A stretch of DNA of 64,000 bases from Acipenser ruthenus (GCF_902713425.1 NC_081214.1:22526208-22590207), one strand, 5' to 3'. Positions 51,276 through 63,747 are shown, counted from the first letter of the stretch. Numbers and translations: made by a program. Notes: generated by a model from the letters alone, not told the origin.

Positions 51276-51433
51276 AGCCCTTCACTCCAAATTGTCATTA
51301 GCACATTTTTGTCAGCAATAAAAAAAAAACACACCCAAGATGCCAAACCAAACCAAACAAACAAACAAACAAACAGAACTCTGACATTTCATTTGTGTGC
51401 TTCTTTGAGTAAATAGCTTTGAGAATCTGGCCC
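51276..51433 (+). repeat. Degenerate dispersed repeat, copy B (compare 41071-41262)
   Basis: This copy carries the same two ordered blocks as copy A, AATTGTCATTAGCACATTTT and TGAGTAAATAGCTTTGAGAA, separated by an A-rich and CAAA-repeat stretch. Confidence 0.5.
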
Positions 51434-53699
51434 ACAGTCTTAAATTCACTCTGTGTTTTATAGTGTGATATACAGCAGTGACAGACTAGTCTTTAAGAGG
51501 CAATGTTTTCAGGAGAATTGATAAACACAATACTCTACAGTTATCTTTAAAAAAAAGATAGAAGCAGTTGCCAAATGACGTGTTAAATGATGATAGCTTT
51601 TAAAAGTTTACCTGGGTACATTTACACAAAGCAAGTCAACTTTCAAACCATCCTCTAAAAAACATAGGCCAGTAAATACACAGCAAACTGCAGAATTAAA
51701 TTCTGGTAAATTTGCACAGTAATGAAATTCTGCAGTTCCCAGTGCTTTACTCGTTGTTATGCTGTGCATTTACAGTGCTATGCTTTAACATGATTAACCT
51801 ACAGTCTTTACATTGCATTACCCCACTGCTCTGGGATTTCCATTCCAGACCATGCAAGTTTCACTGTGTTTTACTACCCTTTGGCGTGGTTTTAACATGT
51901 AAGATTTGATTACTAGTCTATGCTGGGTGATGCATAATGCTATGTGCTGCTGGGTTTATCTTACAATGCAGTAGAATATTCATGTCAACAGCATACAGAT
52001 AATAACTCATAAGTATGCAATATTATGTATTGGTTAATAATCAGCACTTTTTGTTCCATTTTTTAGTGACCTGATTCAATGGCTGGGATACAGTTGTTTT
52101 TAACCAGTGCTATCCATATAGTGGCTTTTAGCACGTACTTAAAATTAAATCTGTGATATTTCCAATTATGTTATGCCAAAAAGGTCAGCGATCCTTTACA
52201 CAGTTTTTGGTTGCTGTGTTAAGCTTACTCCAAGCGGCCATTGGAATGCCGTGATTAAAATGCAACCCTGCCTGTGCAGTACAGAAAGGAAGCAATGCAA
52301 CTGATAAGAAAGAAAGTATGTGTGTGGAATACATCCAGATCTGCCATTGACCTGCAGGGGATCATTCCTGCTAAACAATAAATTAACAAAGAACTGGGAG
52401 ATCAAAACCCTACAGAGCAGTTTTATGAGTGGCATCACTTCCCTTCCCCACTGCTGGGGGTGTGACAGTCACACTGTTAAAGTGTCCAAAGAGCTTTCAA
52501 CTCCTAACTCCAGAGCTGTGACTATTACTGGACTCGTCACCAGTTTGAGAGCCCCTTTCACTCACTGCACTGTTTGTGCCCGCTCATAAAATACCTTCCT
52601 TTCTGTAAATTAAGAATGGGAATTCAACAGTAACCGCTCCTGCAGGATTAATCATGTCGTTTATAAAATAATATACAGACACAAGTGTCTGTGCACAGCG
52701 TTTCAAACTAACAGACACAGCTTGGACTGCTTCTGTTATATTCATGTGGTCTTTGGTTGTTTCAAACACATTTATCTTAATTAAATATGCCAGTATCTCT
52801 ACACTAGGGAAGAATAAAAATGGCAAAGCATTTACTTGCTTTAAATGGTTACATTATTTGAGTTGTTGGTTGGCCAAACTCCTAAAAGATGTAGGAATGT
52901 AGGAGGGTTATCTTTACCAGAACTAGAAAAATAATTGATATTGTTTTTCTTGTAGGTACCCATCCTCAAACGGTTACCATGGTGTTTATTCACATCTGTG
53001 ACTCAGGAGTCCAGATTTTCTATAATACATGTATAGCCTTACACTGTCATATAGTCAACTGAAGCTATGCTCAGTTAACTGCTTGGTTTTCCTTGCCTGG
53101 GGTTTCTTTGTAAGGAGGTTGGCTAATGAAAGAGGCCCAATGTTCTCTGATAATTTAAGAATAACATTTTTTTAAGAATTTTTTTTTTTAGTGAATGAAA
53201 GTTTATTAAGTTAAACCGTTGTTTATTGTTTTTATCAAAATAAATGTAATTTGTACTGTATTTACAAAAACTATTGTATTTATTTATTGAACGTTCATCG
53301 AGGTTACGGGTGTGTTAATTCAAATCGTACTTACCTGTAGATTTTTTTTTTGTTTTTTTGTGTGACCCAAGTGTCTACATTTTCTAATAATATTGCACTC
53401 TAATTATTTTCTCAGAAAGTGCAAGCACAGATTGCCACGAATCTTTCACTCAACGGTCGTGCAAATATCACCCTCGCATCTGTTTAACATTCACCAAAAA
53501 CAAGCATGGACCAACACTAGGTGCCTCCGATTCAAAACAGTCGATTTTGAAAGTTAAATAAAAAGAGTGGTTTCTATATTTCATCAGCTGTAAAATAACA
53601 GCTACACTATGTACCGTGTACTGGTTTAAGTGCGCTCTTTTCCTAACTCATTGGAGCTGAACCCATTTTCAGACTTGCAAATTGTAGGAGGGGTCTGTT

Positions 53700-54560
53700 T
53701 AACTTAAAGATTACCTGAGTGGACTTCCTGAAACGTCAGTTCCTATTTTCTGTGGTCTGAAACTGGGAAAAATGAACGTACAATAACACCTGAAACTCGG
53801 CGCATAGATACATACGTAAGTTCATTTTTAACTAGATCTTATTTATTTATTACAGTAGTCGATCTTTATTGTTATCAATTAGAAATGACCTGGAAATAGA
53901 TGTATATTGTGTTTCTTTGTAACTTTGGGAGAGACGCTCGAGTAAGTTTCGGTCAAGCAGGTGAGGCAAGTCACGCGGCCGTTAAGAATAAGTATATTTT
54001 GTAGCTTGGTTTTAGTACTCATTTATTTATGAGCCGCGGTTAGTGCTTTTATTTTAACGAGGCTGTGATATGTAGTCCCTCGCTCGGTCAGTTGAGTCCA
54101 TGTTAAATATAAATTATTTAAATTGTCGCCCTCAAAGCAGACCTTTCTGAAAGTGGCACGTTTGAAAGCTGTTTGCTTGCTTCAGGTTTAGTTATGTGTT
54201 TCTTTGTTTACATCTTATTCGTTGTTTCGGTGTGTGTTTTAATTAAAGTTACACAATTGTGTCCTTATTAGAACACATGGTAAGTTGTCTACCTGACGCA
54301 AGTGGCAAACACGTGTTTTATTAACACCTTGTTAAAAGAGAATACTTTTAGTCTGAGTCGTTCTTTAACCTTTACCCGACAGTTCTGATCGTCTGTGATT
54401 GGTGGGCAGCAAAGCTGGTATTTACCTATACATAAGATCTGCCCCTCCCCTCCCCCAGCAGCACGTGACTGAGTGAGGGTAGTCTCTGCTGATGTTTACT
54501 CTGGGAGACCAGGATGTAAACATTCACACCCAGAGTGAGAAAATGAACCATTTCTCTCTT
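53700..54560 (+). promoter_or_regulatory. Candidate LNX promoter / first-exon region
   Basis: CpG frequency rises relative to the surroundings. A reverse CCAAT (ATTGG) lies near 54398, C-rich GC-box-like sequence CCCCTCCCCTCCCCC near 54444-54460, and an E-box CACGTG near 54463. Possible GT donors follow (e.g. after 53815). The untranslated first exon of the LNX gene must lie upstream of 56267, and this is the best candidate, but no exon limits can be proven. Confidence 0.35.
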
Positions 54561-54631
54561 GGGTCTGGGGACATCAGCCCAACTCGAATAATGCTTTCCA
54601 TTTACTTTCTGTACAATAAAAAAAGATTATT

Positions 54632-54785
54632 TTTATTTATTTATTTAGCAGACGCCTTTATCCAAGGTGACTTACATAGACTAGGGTGTGTGAACTATGC
54701 ATCAGCTGCAGAGTCACTTACAACAACGTCTCACCCGAAAGACGGAGCACAAGGAGATTATGTGACTTGCTCAGGGTCACACATT
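54632..54785 (-). mobile_element. SINE family 2, 5'-truncated
   Basis: This is the reverse complement of the element at 40495: tail AGCAGACGCCTTTATCCAAG on the plus strand, then GTGTGTGAACTATGCATCAG, CGTCTCACCCGAAAGACGGA and TGACTTGCTCAGGGTCACAC. The tRNA-like head is missing. It lies directly downstream of the candidate LNX promoter. Confidence 0.88.
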
Positions 54786-56266
54786 TAAAGAACAAAAGGT
54801 TGTAGCCACACATCATCCACAGCATATCCCTAAGGGATTGCAAACTTTCAGCATTGATTTGTGCGTGTGTATATATTTAACATGGAAAAGGTGAAAGTGC
54901 TGTGCAATAGGAGTCTTATTTCCATCCCTTAAACAGCACTTAACTAATTTTTTGGGATTTAAAAAAACAAACCAAGGACTTTAAACAAGGAAAGGCCAAA
55001 GCATTTCTCATGTACTAGCTGTAAAAGAGGCGTGTCGATTGTAGCCGGAGAAAACAGCCCCCTTTGCCAGTATAGTATCCTGGCTGAAGACTGTTACCAC
55101 CTCTACACTCTGTGCCCATGTGTTGTTATTGCCTAATTATGATTCAGTTATAGGGATGCCACGCCTGATTTGTAGAAAGTGAAGAACACCTTTGAAGGGA
55201 AACTCCAGTAAGTATGATGCAGTGTTACGTTACTGTCCTGGCTGTCAGAGATCCATGACTAATTCACCAGGCGTTAGCAACCCGACAACTGTACCCATAA
55301 TACCAGGTGCCCAGTCTTGCAGGAGAAATGTAAAGTGGATTACAGTCTCGCAGTGGATTACAAAAACGTATGGCTGTTCTGAACTGCATTCTCAATGAGT
55401 GATCCAATAGCAGGGCTGCACTGTCATGCAGCTTGTGTGGCTCTCAGGCTGGGAGAGACAGCAGCGATCCTTTCCCACCCTCCACCTGATCGTGTGTGTG
55501 TGTGTGTGAATAATGCAGGAGCCTGCACTCCATTGCTTCTGTCTGAGGTGTAGGGGTTTGGTTTCAGCTAGGCAGCAGCCAGCACCCAGCTATTGAGTTA
55601 CTTGTTTGCATGAAAGCACTGTGCACATAGCAACGCTGGCAATGTGCAAGGCAGGCTGAAAAGGGGTAAGTGCATTTGATTTCTTCCTTGTAGATATCAG
55701 AAGCTGATTTGCTATTGCGGATTGATGGGTGAACTCTTAGAATTTGGATGAAAAGCGGAACACTTCAGAAGTGAGAATCCCCTGAAGTGGTTCCGCGCCA
55801 TGGTGGAGTGATGTCATAGGTTTTGTTTGCTTTTTCATGGAAAGAAATTCAGCTGATGCCTGTGGTTGACTTGACAGGTTTGCTGTGGGTCTGGCACACC
55901 TGACTGCAAACCCAATTCCAAATTCAGCAAAGTGACAGAGCAGGGCTCCTCTGATTGTTTTCAGCAGCTTTGTCAGTAATGCTGTATTTGTCGTTGTTGG
56001 CTTCAGACTCACTATAGCTTGATCTTATAGGATATCTATTGGTGTTTCTTAGTAAAGACGGTTGACAGTGTGGATTCAATATCAACGCCTTATTTGCTGA
56101 GCTACTGTATCTTGCTCCACATACTTTGAATGTAGATTGACTTTTTTTTTTAAGGTGCTGACACCTGATTGGCTGAGCCATCATTGTTTTGTTTTATGTT
56201 GCCTGACTGAAATTCAAGAAACATTGCACACAAATTGACGTGCCTTGTTTGTCTCTCTCCTTCCAG
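54786..56266. other. Probable first intron of the LNX gene
   Basis: No coding sequence recognised. It holds a (GT)n tract (55493-55508). It ends with a good polypyrimidine tract and acceptor CTCTCTCCTTCCAG at 56253-56266, directly before the exon that contains the LNX start codon. Confidence 0.45.
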
Positions 56267-56435
56267 AAACGCACGATGAGTCCTTTCTGTTAACCTTTCT
56301 ACAAACCCCAGGATGCTGAGGCACCCAAGAATCCTGCTTAACAAAGAAGAGGAAAAAAAATAAATAAAAAACAGCAGCACGGAATTTCCAGCATTTCACT
56401 GAAAGAGTGAAGCTGGACTAACTCTATCGGCCACC
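56267..56435 (+). promoter_or_regulatory. LNX 5' UTR segment with two upstream ORFs
   Basis: Between the acceptor at 56265-56266 and the LNX start lie two short upstream ORFs: 56276-56293 (5 codons plus stop) and 56313-56363 (16 codons plus stop). Both are out of frame with, or closed before, the main ATG. The main start has an excellent Kozak context (GCCACCATGA-like). If this exon is used in mRNA, the uORFs would lower or gate translation. Confidence 0.55.
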
Positions 56436-59400
56436 ATGACGGAGCAGAGGAGCCAGGCCCTGAAGACACTCAGCCAGCTCTGTGCGGAGTGTGGGCAGAG
56501 TCACATGGTCCCTGAGAACCACCTGTATGACTACCAGGACGAGGTGGATGACGAGCTGTCCTGCCTCATCTGCCTGCAGCCCTTGCTGTGCCCCATGGAC
56601 ACTCCCTGCGGGCACACGTACTGCTTCCAGTGCTTGGACAATTTCCTGAGGGAGCAGGACTTTTGCCCTGTGGACCGGCAGAAGCTCTACCTGCGGCAAT
56701 GCCGGCGGTCCAGCCTGCTGGTCAGGAACCTGCTGGACAAGCTGTCGGTGCTCTGCCCCTTTCAGAAGGACTGCGGGCTGAAGATGCAGCGGTGTGAGCT
56801 GGAGCCTCACCTCCGGAACAGGTGAGGCAGGTTTGTGATGAGTGGAGGGGGTGGCACAGCAGAACCAGCACGGACTGTAACTGTTTAGTGTGAGGTCCTG
56901 TGGCTACACAGTAATACTCTTTTGAATGCGGTTCTTAAACATTTCCATAATGTAAGCTTCTGTTTTAATGATCTAAACCACAGCAGATATATATACTGGC
57001 ATCCTTTCGTTACATTAATCCCTGTGGTGTTTTCTTATTGAATACCTGCAGGTATAGGAATAAATGGTGTTTTTTCTTTTAATAGACTCATTGGGAATGT
57101 AAAGAAGTAGGAAGGTCTGGTGTGTGAAAGTTGCTGAGCTGTGAAAGGAATGCGAGTGTGCATGAGTTTTGTGGAACGCTGCATTGAGTTCTATGGAGAT
57201 GTTTTGTTTTTCTCATTGAGAAGCAGCCATGTGAATGATGCGAAGGCAGTGGAGTTTTCGCTAATCATTCATTTGCAGGGAAACACTGTTCTGTACACAC
57301 AGTCAAAGTTCAAAAGGAGTTCGTACAGGCAGCGACCACCCTGTTTGTGAAGCACAGTGTTTAGCAATGCATTTTTGTTTTGTTTTGTTTTCAGGTGCCC
57401 AGGCATTAAGAAACTGCGAGACGAAGCAGAGAGGAGGAAGAGGCCCCACTGGACCGAGATGAAGGCGGTCCGGGCTGGGGGGGAGCTGTCTGCGGAGGCT
57501 GCTCCAGCACTGCCTGCCCCTGGCCTGGCTGCAGGGAGCTCCACCCCAGGGGCGTCCCGGAGCACCCGCCAGCCAGGAGTGGTGAACCCAGCATTCGAGG
57601 AGAGCGAGGACGGTAAACACTGCAAACTGTATTGATCCTGTATCACAAAGCCACGGGCCAGCTGTAGTCCACTTTAAAAGTCTCGTCCCCCATGTTCACA
57701 GTGTATATTCTCTAGTGTATTGAGAGTAGTGCATTAGTAGTATTCAACCAAGGTGAAATGATTCATTGTGTTCATGTGGCTTTATTGCTTACAAAGAGAG
57801 TCGATTATTAGACAATAACCACACCCATAGGGGTATTGTGAGGCACCAGGAGTGGCTAAACAACTCTGATTCTTCAAGGGGAGCGAGGGATCACGCTACA
57901 GTAAGTTTGACAACGGACTGACAGAGGAAGGCAGATGGGGTTTCGTAGCTCTTATAACAATACATGTTCATTCAGAAAGCTACTTGAAACCAAGCAATCG
58001 TGACACCTCCTCTGCTTTTAAATTGTGCGCTTGTTTTAGGCACTTAAACCAGTCACTGCTGACAGGTCTGGAAGACACTGTAATCCTTTAATTTTTTGCT
58101 AGGCAAGGTTTGGGACACAGTTTTTTAGTTTCTCACTTCATCTTGCCTGGGGTCACATTTGTTTGTTATTCTTTTTTCACATGCTGTAAATCCATTGTCT
58201 GAACACTGGTACACTGGAAGTGAAGGGATGGGCATGTGCCACCTGGTTATGAGAACAATGATCAAAACAAGTAAGGGGGTGATCTGGCACAGCATCATCT
58301 TGATGATGATGACAACAGGCCCTGTCTAAAGCCACTGCAGGATTCAGTCTTTCCACTGCCTAGACTGAGAGCACACCCGGTCCTATCTTGTTTGATGGAC
58401 TTGCTGTATTTGTGTTGTCAAGGTTTAAAATGCTCTTGTCCGATCTGTGTCTCTCATATCCGAATCATTTGGGAGAGGACCCTGTGCGGTTTAGTGATTT
58501 TAAGTACTGACTGTAATCGAAGTGCCACTCTATAAATGGCTTGTGTGGTCTTGGGTGTGTAACTTTCCTAGCTTCGGTTCTCTGAGGAGCTGCACTGACC
58601 AGCCATCCCTGGTTTACTCGGGTGTTCCTCTGCGGATTGCAGAGACACTTTAAGGAAACGCTCGCAGGTTTGTTTTTTTTTTCATGTTGGGTCGCAGTAT
58701 TTATGACCGGCACTGTTTGTTTGCATTTCAGTCTGTGTGCCCTTGAGTGGATCTTTAGCTGCTGCTGTGTTTTGACCTTCTGATTTGAACCGGCCATTGA
58801 TCTAGTTCAGTTCTTTCAAAATGTGGACCCTTGTGCACTGATCGTGTTGCGAGTGTGATAATTGCCTTCACTTTAATACAGACACTGAGGGCCATATTTT
58901 CAAAGGGTTTACTCCAGTCTTTAATGGAACCAAAAAGCTTTATATATATTCTAATGTGTTCTGCCTTAAAATGGACCCTAGCCTCCTAATGACTTTCTAG
59001 AGTGTGAGATTGAGGACCCTGCATGTTGTACACTGGCAGTAGCTTGCTCTACATTATAGGAAGTGTGTTTTACACAAGATCTTATTTACATGTATTTATT
59101 TGAATGCCGTTTCGTTCTTGTTTCTTCCAGACTCTCACCAGCGGTCGAGCCTTGTGGCAGAAACGAATGTGGTTGAGCTCCGTCGGGATAACCCAGAGGA
59201 GGGGCTGGGGATCCGGATCGTGGGGGGCAAGGACACCCCTCTTGGGAACATCGTGATTCAGGAGATCCTGAGGGACTCCCTGGCTGCCCGAGACGGAAGA
59301 CTGGCCCCTGGAGATCACATCCTGGAGGTAAAGACCATATTATACTGGCAGCAGTGTGGAGTAGTGGTTAGGGCTCTGGACTCTTGACCGGAGGGTCGTG

Positions 59401-62400
59401 GGTTCAATCCCCGGTCGGGGACACTGCTGTTGTACCCTTGAGCAAGGTACTTTACCTATATTGCTCCAGTAAAAACCCAACTGTATAAATGGGTAATTGT
59501 ATGTAAAAATAATGTGATATCTTGTAACAATTGTAAGTCGTCCTGGATAAGGGCGTCTGCTAAGAAATAAATAATAATAATAATAATAATAATATACTTC
59601 CCTCCCTATCGTTCAGTGTGCCTTCCTGGGTGATCTCTGTACCAGAAGTGGTCCAGGAGTGGCTTCAGGGTTCTGAGTTGCCAGAAACCTTGTTGCATTT
59701 CTCTGTGTTTGTTCACTTGATTCCCCTTTGTGGTACTGTACAGGATCACTGCTTGTAGCCTTGGTGTCTTGGTGTATAGTACCCTGTACAAAATGCTTCG
59801 CTAAAGTGACCATTGGAATGAAGCATGTTTAGGGTTGAGCCGGTTTACTGACTATTCATGTGTCACAGGGCTGTAACTATCATATATTGACAGACTGCTA
59901 CTAGGCAACCAGCTTCAGGTTCAACACAGCAGTGTTTACATAGTGCATTAGAGTAAATGAGGCGTCTTTAATAAAAAAGCAGTTCTGTAGCCCTTGATCT
60001 ATGAGTTACGAAGCATGAACCTCCTATATATATTATATATATGTAATTGTAATGCAGAGATGCTGAATCTCTGGGCCCTTGTGGTTTTGTGTTCAGTGAA
60101 CTGTTGTCCACAGCATGAATGCTTTTTTTAATATTTTGATGCATGATTGTTCTGCTTGCTTTAGTTTATTATTGCGTCTGCCTCGCTTGTGCTTGCTTGT
60201 TAAGGCTTGTGTTGGAAAATGCTCAGATAAATCCTGCAGCATGACAGAGCTCATGAAACACACACAAACAAAGGCACCTGCGTGACTCCTTGTGCTTGGA
60301 TTTGATCCCTTTTTGATCAGGGTAGGAATCCTATTGAGTTGAGATGGGGATTTAAGTTGTAGTTTTGAGCCACGATGAAAAGAAATGTATTTATTTCTAA
60401 CCGAGGGGTGTTTCAATTCAGTGACAGGAACAGAAGAGGAATCTCTGGCCTTTTACAGCCTCCCCATCGCCTGTGTATCTTTGTAAAGGCTTGTTTGTTT
60501 TCCTTCAGTAGTCTGACTGTAACTGCATGTTGGTGCACTGCAGCGTCTGGTGTTTCCTTACAGTTACCTCGTCTAGTTTGCACACGGGCTAAAGTATCTC
60601 CACCACAGTGTAATAAAGTGCTTGCAGAGCTATGACGCTGTTACCCCACATGCAACAGTACCGGCACTTATATTAATAAAATGGTTGTTCCTGACTGTTA
60701 TTGACCTCTTACAGTAAGGGTCGGTTTCATCAGTATTTTATTTTTTTTAATAAAAAGCGAATGGAGCCCAATGCTCCAGTACCTATAGCTCCAGAGACCA
60801 GGTGTAACCTGGATCAGTTCACTCTTGCAGCTTTGTTTCCTTCCAGCGTTTCACTCTCACTGTTCTCTGCCCCTTAAAGCAGAAGTATCCCACAATCCTG
60901 TTTGGTGAGACCTCATGAGTCCCTGATGTCCGCTTACTTCAATGCACTCCACATTTTTGTTTTTAAAGCAGACAAGCTGGTTTGTATTCCCCACAAGTAG
61001 TTTCAGCTGACACAAGCGTCCTCCCCTATTGAAACCTGCTTGCTACAGTCAGGTGGTTAGAAACAACCTGGAAGCAAAACAGAAATTACACATTATCTGC
61101 AAAGATATTTGAAAGCAGGAGATTCAAGAGCAGCAACCTTCTTGAATTTGCAAAAGCTACCCCTTTAAAAATCAAAAGGTAAAAGGCTGTGTGCCAGTAC
61201 GCCTCCTAGTCTCTTTCCAGTCTACTCACGTTCTGCCTTCCCTTCTCTTTAACCCCTCGCTGGGCTGGGCTTGTAAACTGGCATGGGTGAGTAGAGCTGA
61301 CTACACATTCAGATTAGTCCAGGGAAATCTTGCCTGTGTTTCGTTGGAATCCTGCATTAGCTGTACTTGGACCCAGTCCAATAGCAGTGAGTAACATCAG
61401 TCTTTGGGCTTGTTGGTATAAGATATGAAGTTGTTTTATCCAGATGTTATTTAACATTCACAGAGCAAGCCAGGCCTTTAATAGGACAGCACATGTGTGT
61501 GTAAAATGATACAGTAGTGCCTGTGCTAGATAAACTGCAATGGAAATGGTTACAAAACAAACTGAAAGGTTACTTGATTTACTAATGTTTCAATTTCCCT
61601 AAAAAAAAAAAAAACTGCTAAAGATCAAGTGTGTGTGCTATTGAAGGCAATGTTATGGAGGAACTGTTTGCCCAAATATGATGTAATCTTGTCCCAAAAG
61701 TTATTCCTCATCATGTGGCAGTAATGGTATTTTTTCACAGTACTGACACTGGCTTAGCTGTTGAAGGCTGTATCTTTTGAAACCAGTGCATTAAATAAAC
61801 TAAACTTTGCTGTTCAAATGTGATGTCTATCTTTGACAGGGTATGTTAATCCGCTGCATGCATCCTGTTTTGCAGGTGAATGACATCAACATGGCTAACG
61901 TGCCTCACAGCCGGGCTATAGCAGTGCTACGGCAGCCCTGCCCCGTGGTCTGCCTGACAGTGATGCAGGAGAAGGGCTTCTCCCCACGGAGCTCCCCGCC
62001 GGAGCCGACTCCTCCCCAGGGAAGGGTGATCCAGGTGACGCTGATCAAGAGGGACAGCTCGGAGCCGCTGGGGATCAAGCTGGTCCGCAAGCCTGCTGAG
62101 ACCGGGGTCTTCATCCTGGACCTGCTGCCGGGGGGCCTGGCCGCCAAGGACGGCAAGCTTCGGGACGATGACAAGGTGCTGGCCATCAACGGGAACAACC
62201 TGAGGCACGGGACCCCTGAGACCGCCGCACAGATCATCCAGGTACTAGAACACCCCGGGAGTGTGGTTTACAGGAGAAATGCAGGAGAACCCGGATCAGC
62301 TTGGATTGACAGTCAGTCTAATATAAACAAGCTAGAAGATTCCCACCTGTCCTCATCAGGACTGGGATGTAATACAGAAATCTTGTGTTTGTTATGTGCA

Positions 62401-62557
62401 GTCCAGCGAGACGAGGGTGAACTTCGTGGTGATGAGGCAGGGGGAGGAGCCCGGGAGAGAGACCCCTGAGGAGGGAGGATCGAGCGGCGAGGGATCCAAC
62501 CGCTCCCAGAGGAGACCCGAGCCGCAGCACTGCCGTCGCCGCTCCGCCTTCCAGAAG
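56436..62557 (+). CDS. lnx2b: LNX-family RING/PDZ E3 ubiquitin ligase (LNX2-like), first five coding exons; 3' end outside window
   Basis: Coding exons: 56436-56821, 57395-57612, 59131-59327, 61876-62241, 62402-62557; phases agree and give the first 441 residues. LNX proteins are RING E3 ligases with four PDZ domains that target Numb and other PDZ ligands. A RING lies at about 43-80 (CLIC, CGHTYC, CPVD, with Asp in the last ligand position as in LNX1/2). A second zinc-finger-like segment follows (107-131). An NPAF motif occurs at 193-196; mammalian LNX2 has NPAF where LNX1 has NPAY, and the linker to PDZ1 is short as in LNX2. PDZ1 (about 210-297) has GLGIRIVGG and PDZ2 (about 310-400) PLGIKLVRK as ligand loops. 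PDZ3, PDZ4 and the C-terminus lie beyond base 64000. The protein resembles LNX2 most, but its place next to SLC25A43 suggests the fish lnx2b copy rather than the ParaHox-linked LNX2; that symbol is an inference. Confidence 0.93.
58880..58926. repeat. Short dispersed repeat (compare 42503-42553, inverted)
   Basis: AGACACTGAGGGCCATATTT and GTTTACTCCAGTCTTTAAT match the reverse complement of 42503-42553 with few changes. It lies in an LNX intron. Confidence 0.6.
59347..59593 (+). mobile_element. tRNA-derived SINE (family 1), full length
   Basis: Starts GGCAGCAGTGTGGAGTAGTG. A box TAGTGGTTAGG and B box GGTTCAATCCC (near 59400) define a tRNA-like head. The body has GAGCAAGGTACTTTACC and CAGTAAAAACCCAACTG, and the L2-type tail has GGATAAGGGCGTCTGCTAAG followed by AATAAT repeats. 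It sits 19 bases downstream of the splice donor of the LNX PDZ1 exon, in sense orientation. Confidence 0.93.
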
Positions 62558-63605
62558 GTGAGGAAACAATCGCCGCCTCTCTCCAAGAACTCGCACAGCT
62601 GTTCACAGTGCAGAAACGCAGGGGGAAACCTGTGAGCAATGCAATCTCTTTACTTGTTGTCGTTATGCAAAAAATAGCTATTACAATTCTAAAATGAATA
62701 AGAAATAACTTTGAATGACTCGCAAGCACATACATTAAATGTCTGAGTTGTTCTGGTTTGGTAACGTTTATTAGGTGCAAAACAAATTGTGCCAATGATG
62801 AATTAGCTTTAAAAATCTAGCCCTCTTCCAGTGACATTTTCCTAAATCATCCCTTCTTCTTTTCATTCCGACATGCATTGCTATAAATCCTTGGAAATTA
62901 GTTTTTGCCTGTTTTTATAATAAGCCACAGGGTTAAAGCCAGTGGCTGTATTAATGAAATTCCAATCCCAGAGCGCTGGCTTGACGCTTCGTGATAATGA
63001 GGACCCACCACAGTGCTTGTCTGAAGGGACACCTGCTGGGAGAAGCTGGTACTGCAGACGTTTTCCATTCTTTTCTAGTCCCAGCCTGTTGGGAGCCTGC
63101 TCGTTTTTATCATGGTGTGCTGGTGTTTCTGTTTAGGGGTACCTGAGGTTTTGCCTCCTTTTTTCCTTTAAATAAATCAACCAGGATCTGACTTGCAGAC
63201 CACCATAAATCCCAGCGTTGTCTTCACAGCGTGCTAGAGGCGTGCAGACACAAGATGATCGGCAAATGAGCAGCACCTTAAGCTGTCACGGCAGTCACCT
63301 GTTGGTCTTCAGAGTAGACGTTAACTGTAGCCGCGAGAGATAACAGATCCTCCTTGTTGCTGCTTTCTCCTGATCAAAGGGAGCGGTGGTGGTGGTGGTG
63401 GGTGCAGTGGCGCGGGGGATCAAAGGTGCTGGCAGTTTGTCTTGGCCTGCCGAGTTCATTCCTTCACCCTGTCTGAGAGAGGAGGAACTCTCCTGCTGGG
63501 AGAGGCTCAGGCAGCAGCCAGGCCCCTGGCAGTCTCACTTCAGAGAGGACTGTGCATTTCAACATGTGGAGCTCCACTACAAGGACTTCAACATAGACAA
63601 CTACT

Positions 63606-63746
63606 CCAGCAGTGTGGAGTAGTGGTTAGGGAACTGGGCTCTGGACCAGAGGGTTGTGGCTTCAAATCCCGGTGGGGACACTGCTGCTGTACCCTTGAGC
63701 AAGGTACCTTACCTAGATTGCTCCAGTAAAAACCCAACTGTAGAAA

Positions 63747-63747
<1 letters not shown>
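63606..63747 (+). mobile_element. tRNA-derived SINE (family 1), 3'-truncated
   Basis: The head and most of the body match the element at 59347 (CAGCAGTGTGGAGTAGTGGT, TACCCTTGAGCAAGGTACCT, CAGTAAAAACCCAACTG). The distal part and L2-type tail are missing and replaced by an (ATT)n run. It lies in an LNX intron. Confidence 0.9.

Larger units (their letters stand above)
42843..53690. other. Gene-poor interval between SLC25A43 and the LNX gene
   Basis: About 11 kb without a gene I can support. The largest open frames (about 90-155 codons, e.g. 48617-49084 and 43705-43980) show no recognisable domain and no splice context. Non-repeat stretches near 44640-44880, 45190-45320, 46600-46760, 47990-48125 and 48780-48990 have balanced composition and homeodomain- or octamer-like words, and may be conserved regulatory DNA. 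It also contains a G run (49852-49870) and A/T tracts. Confidence 0.45.

Noticed and set aside
59365-59420. tRNA gene with good A and B boxes
   Set aside because: The boxes belong to the head of a repeated SINE with body and L2-type tail; the fold as a functional tRNA is not supported.
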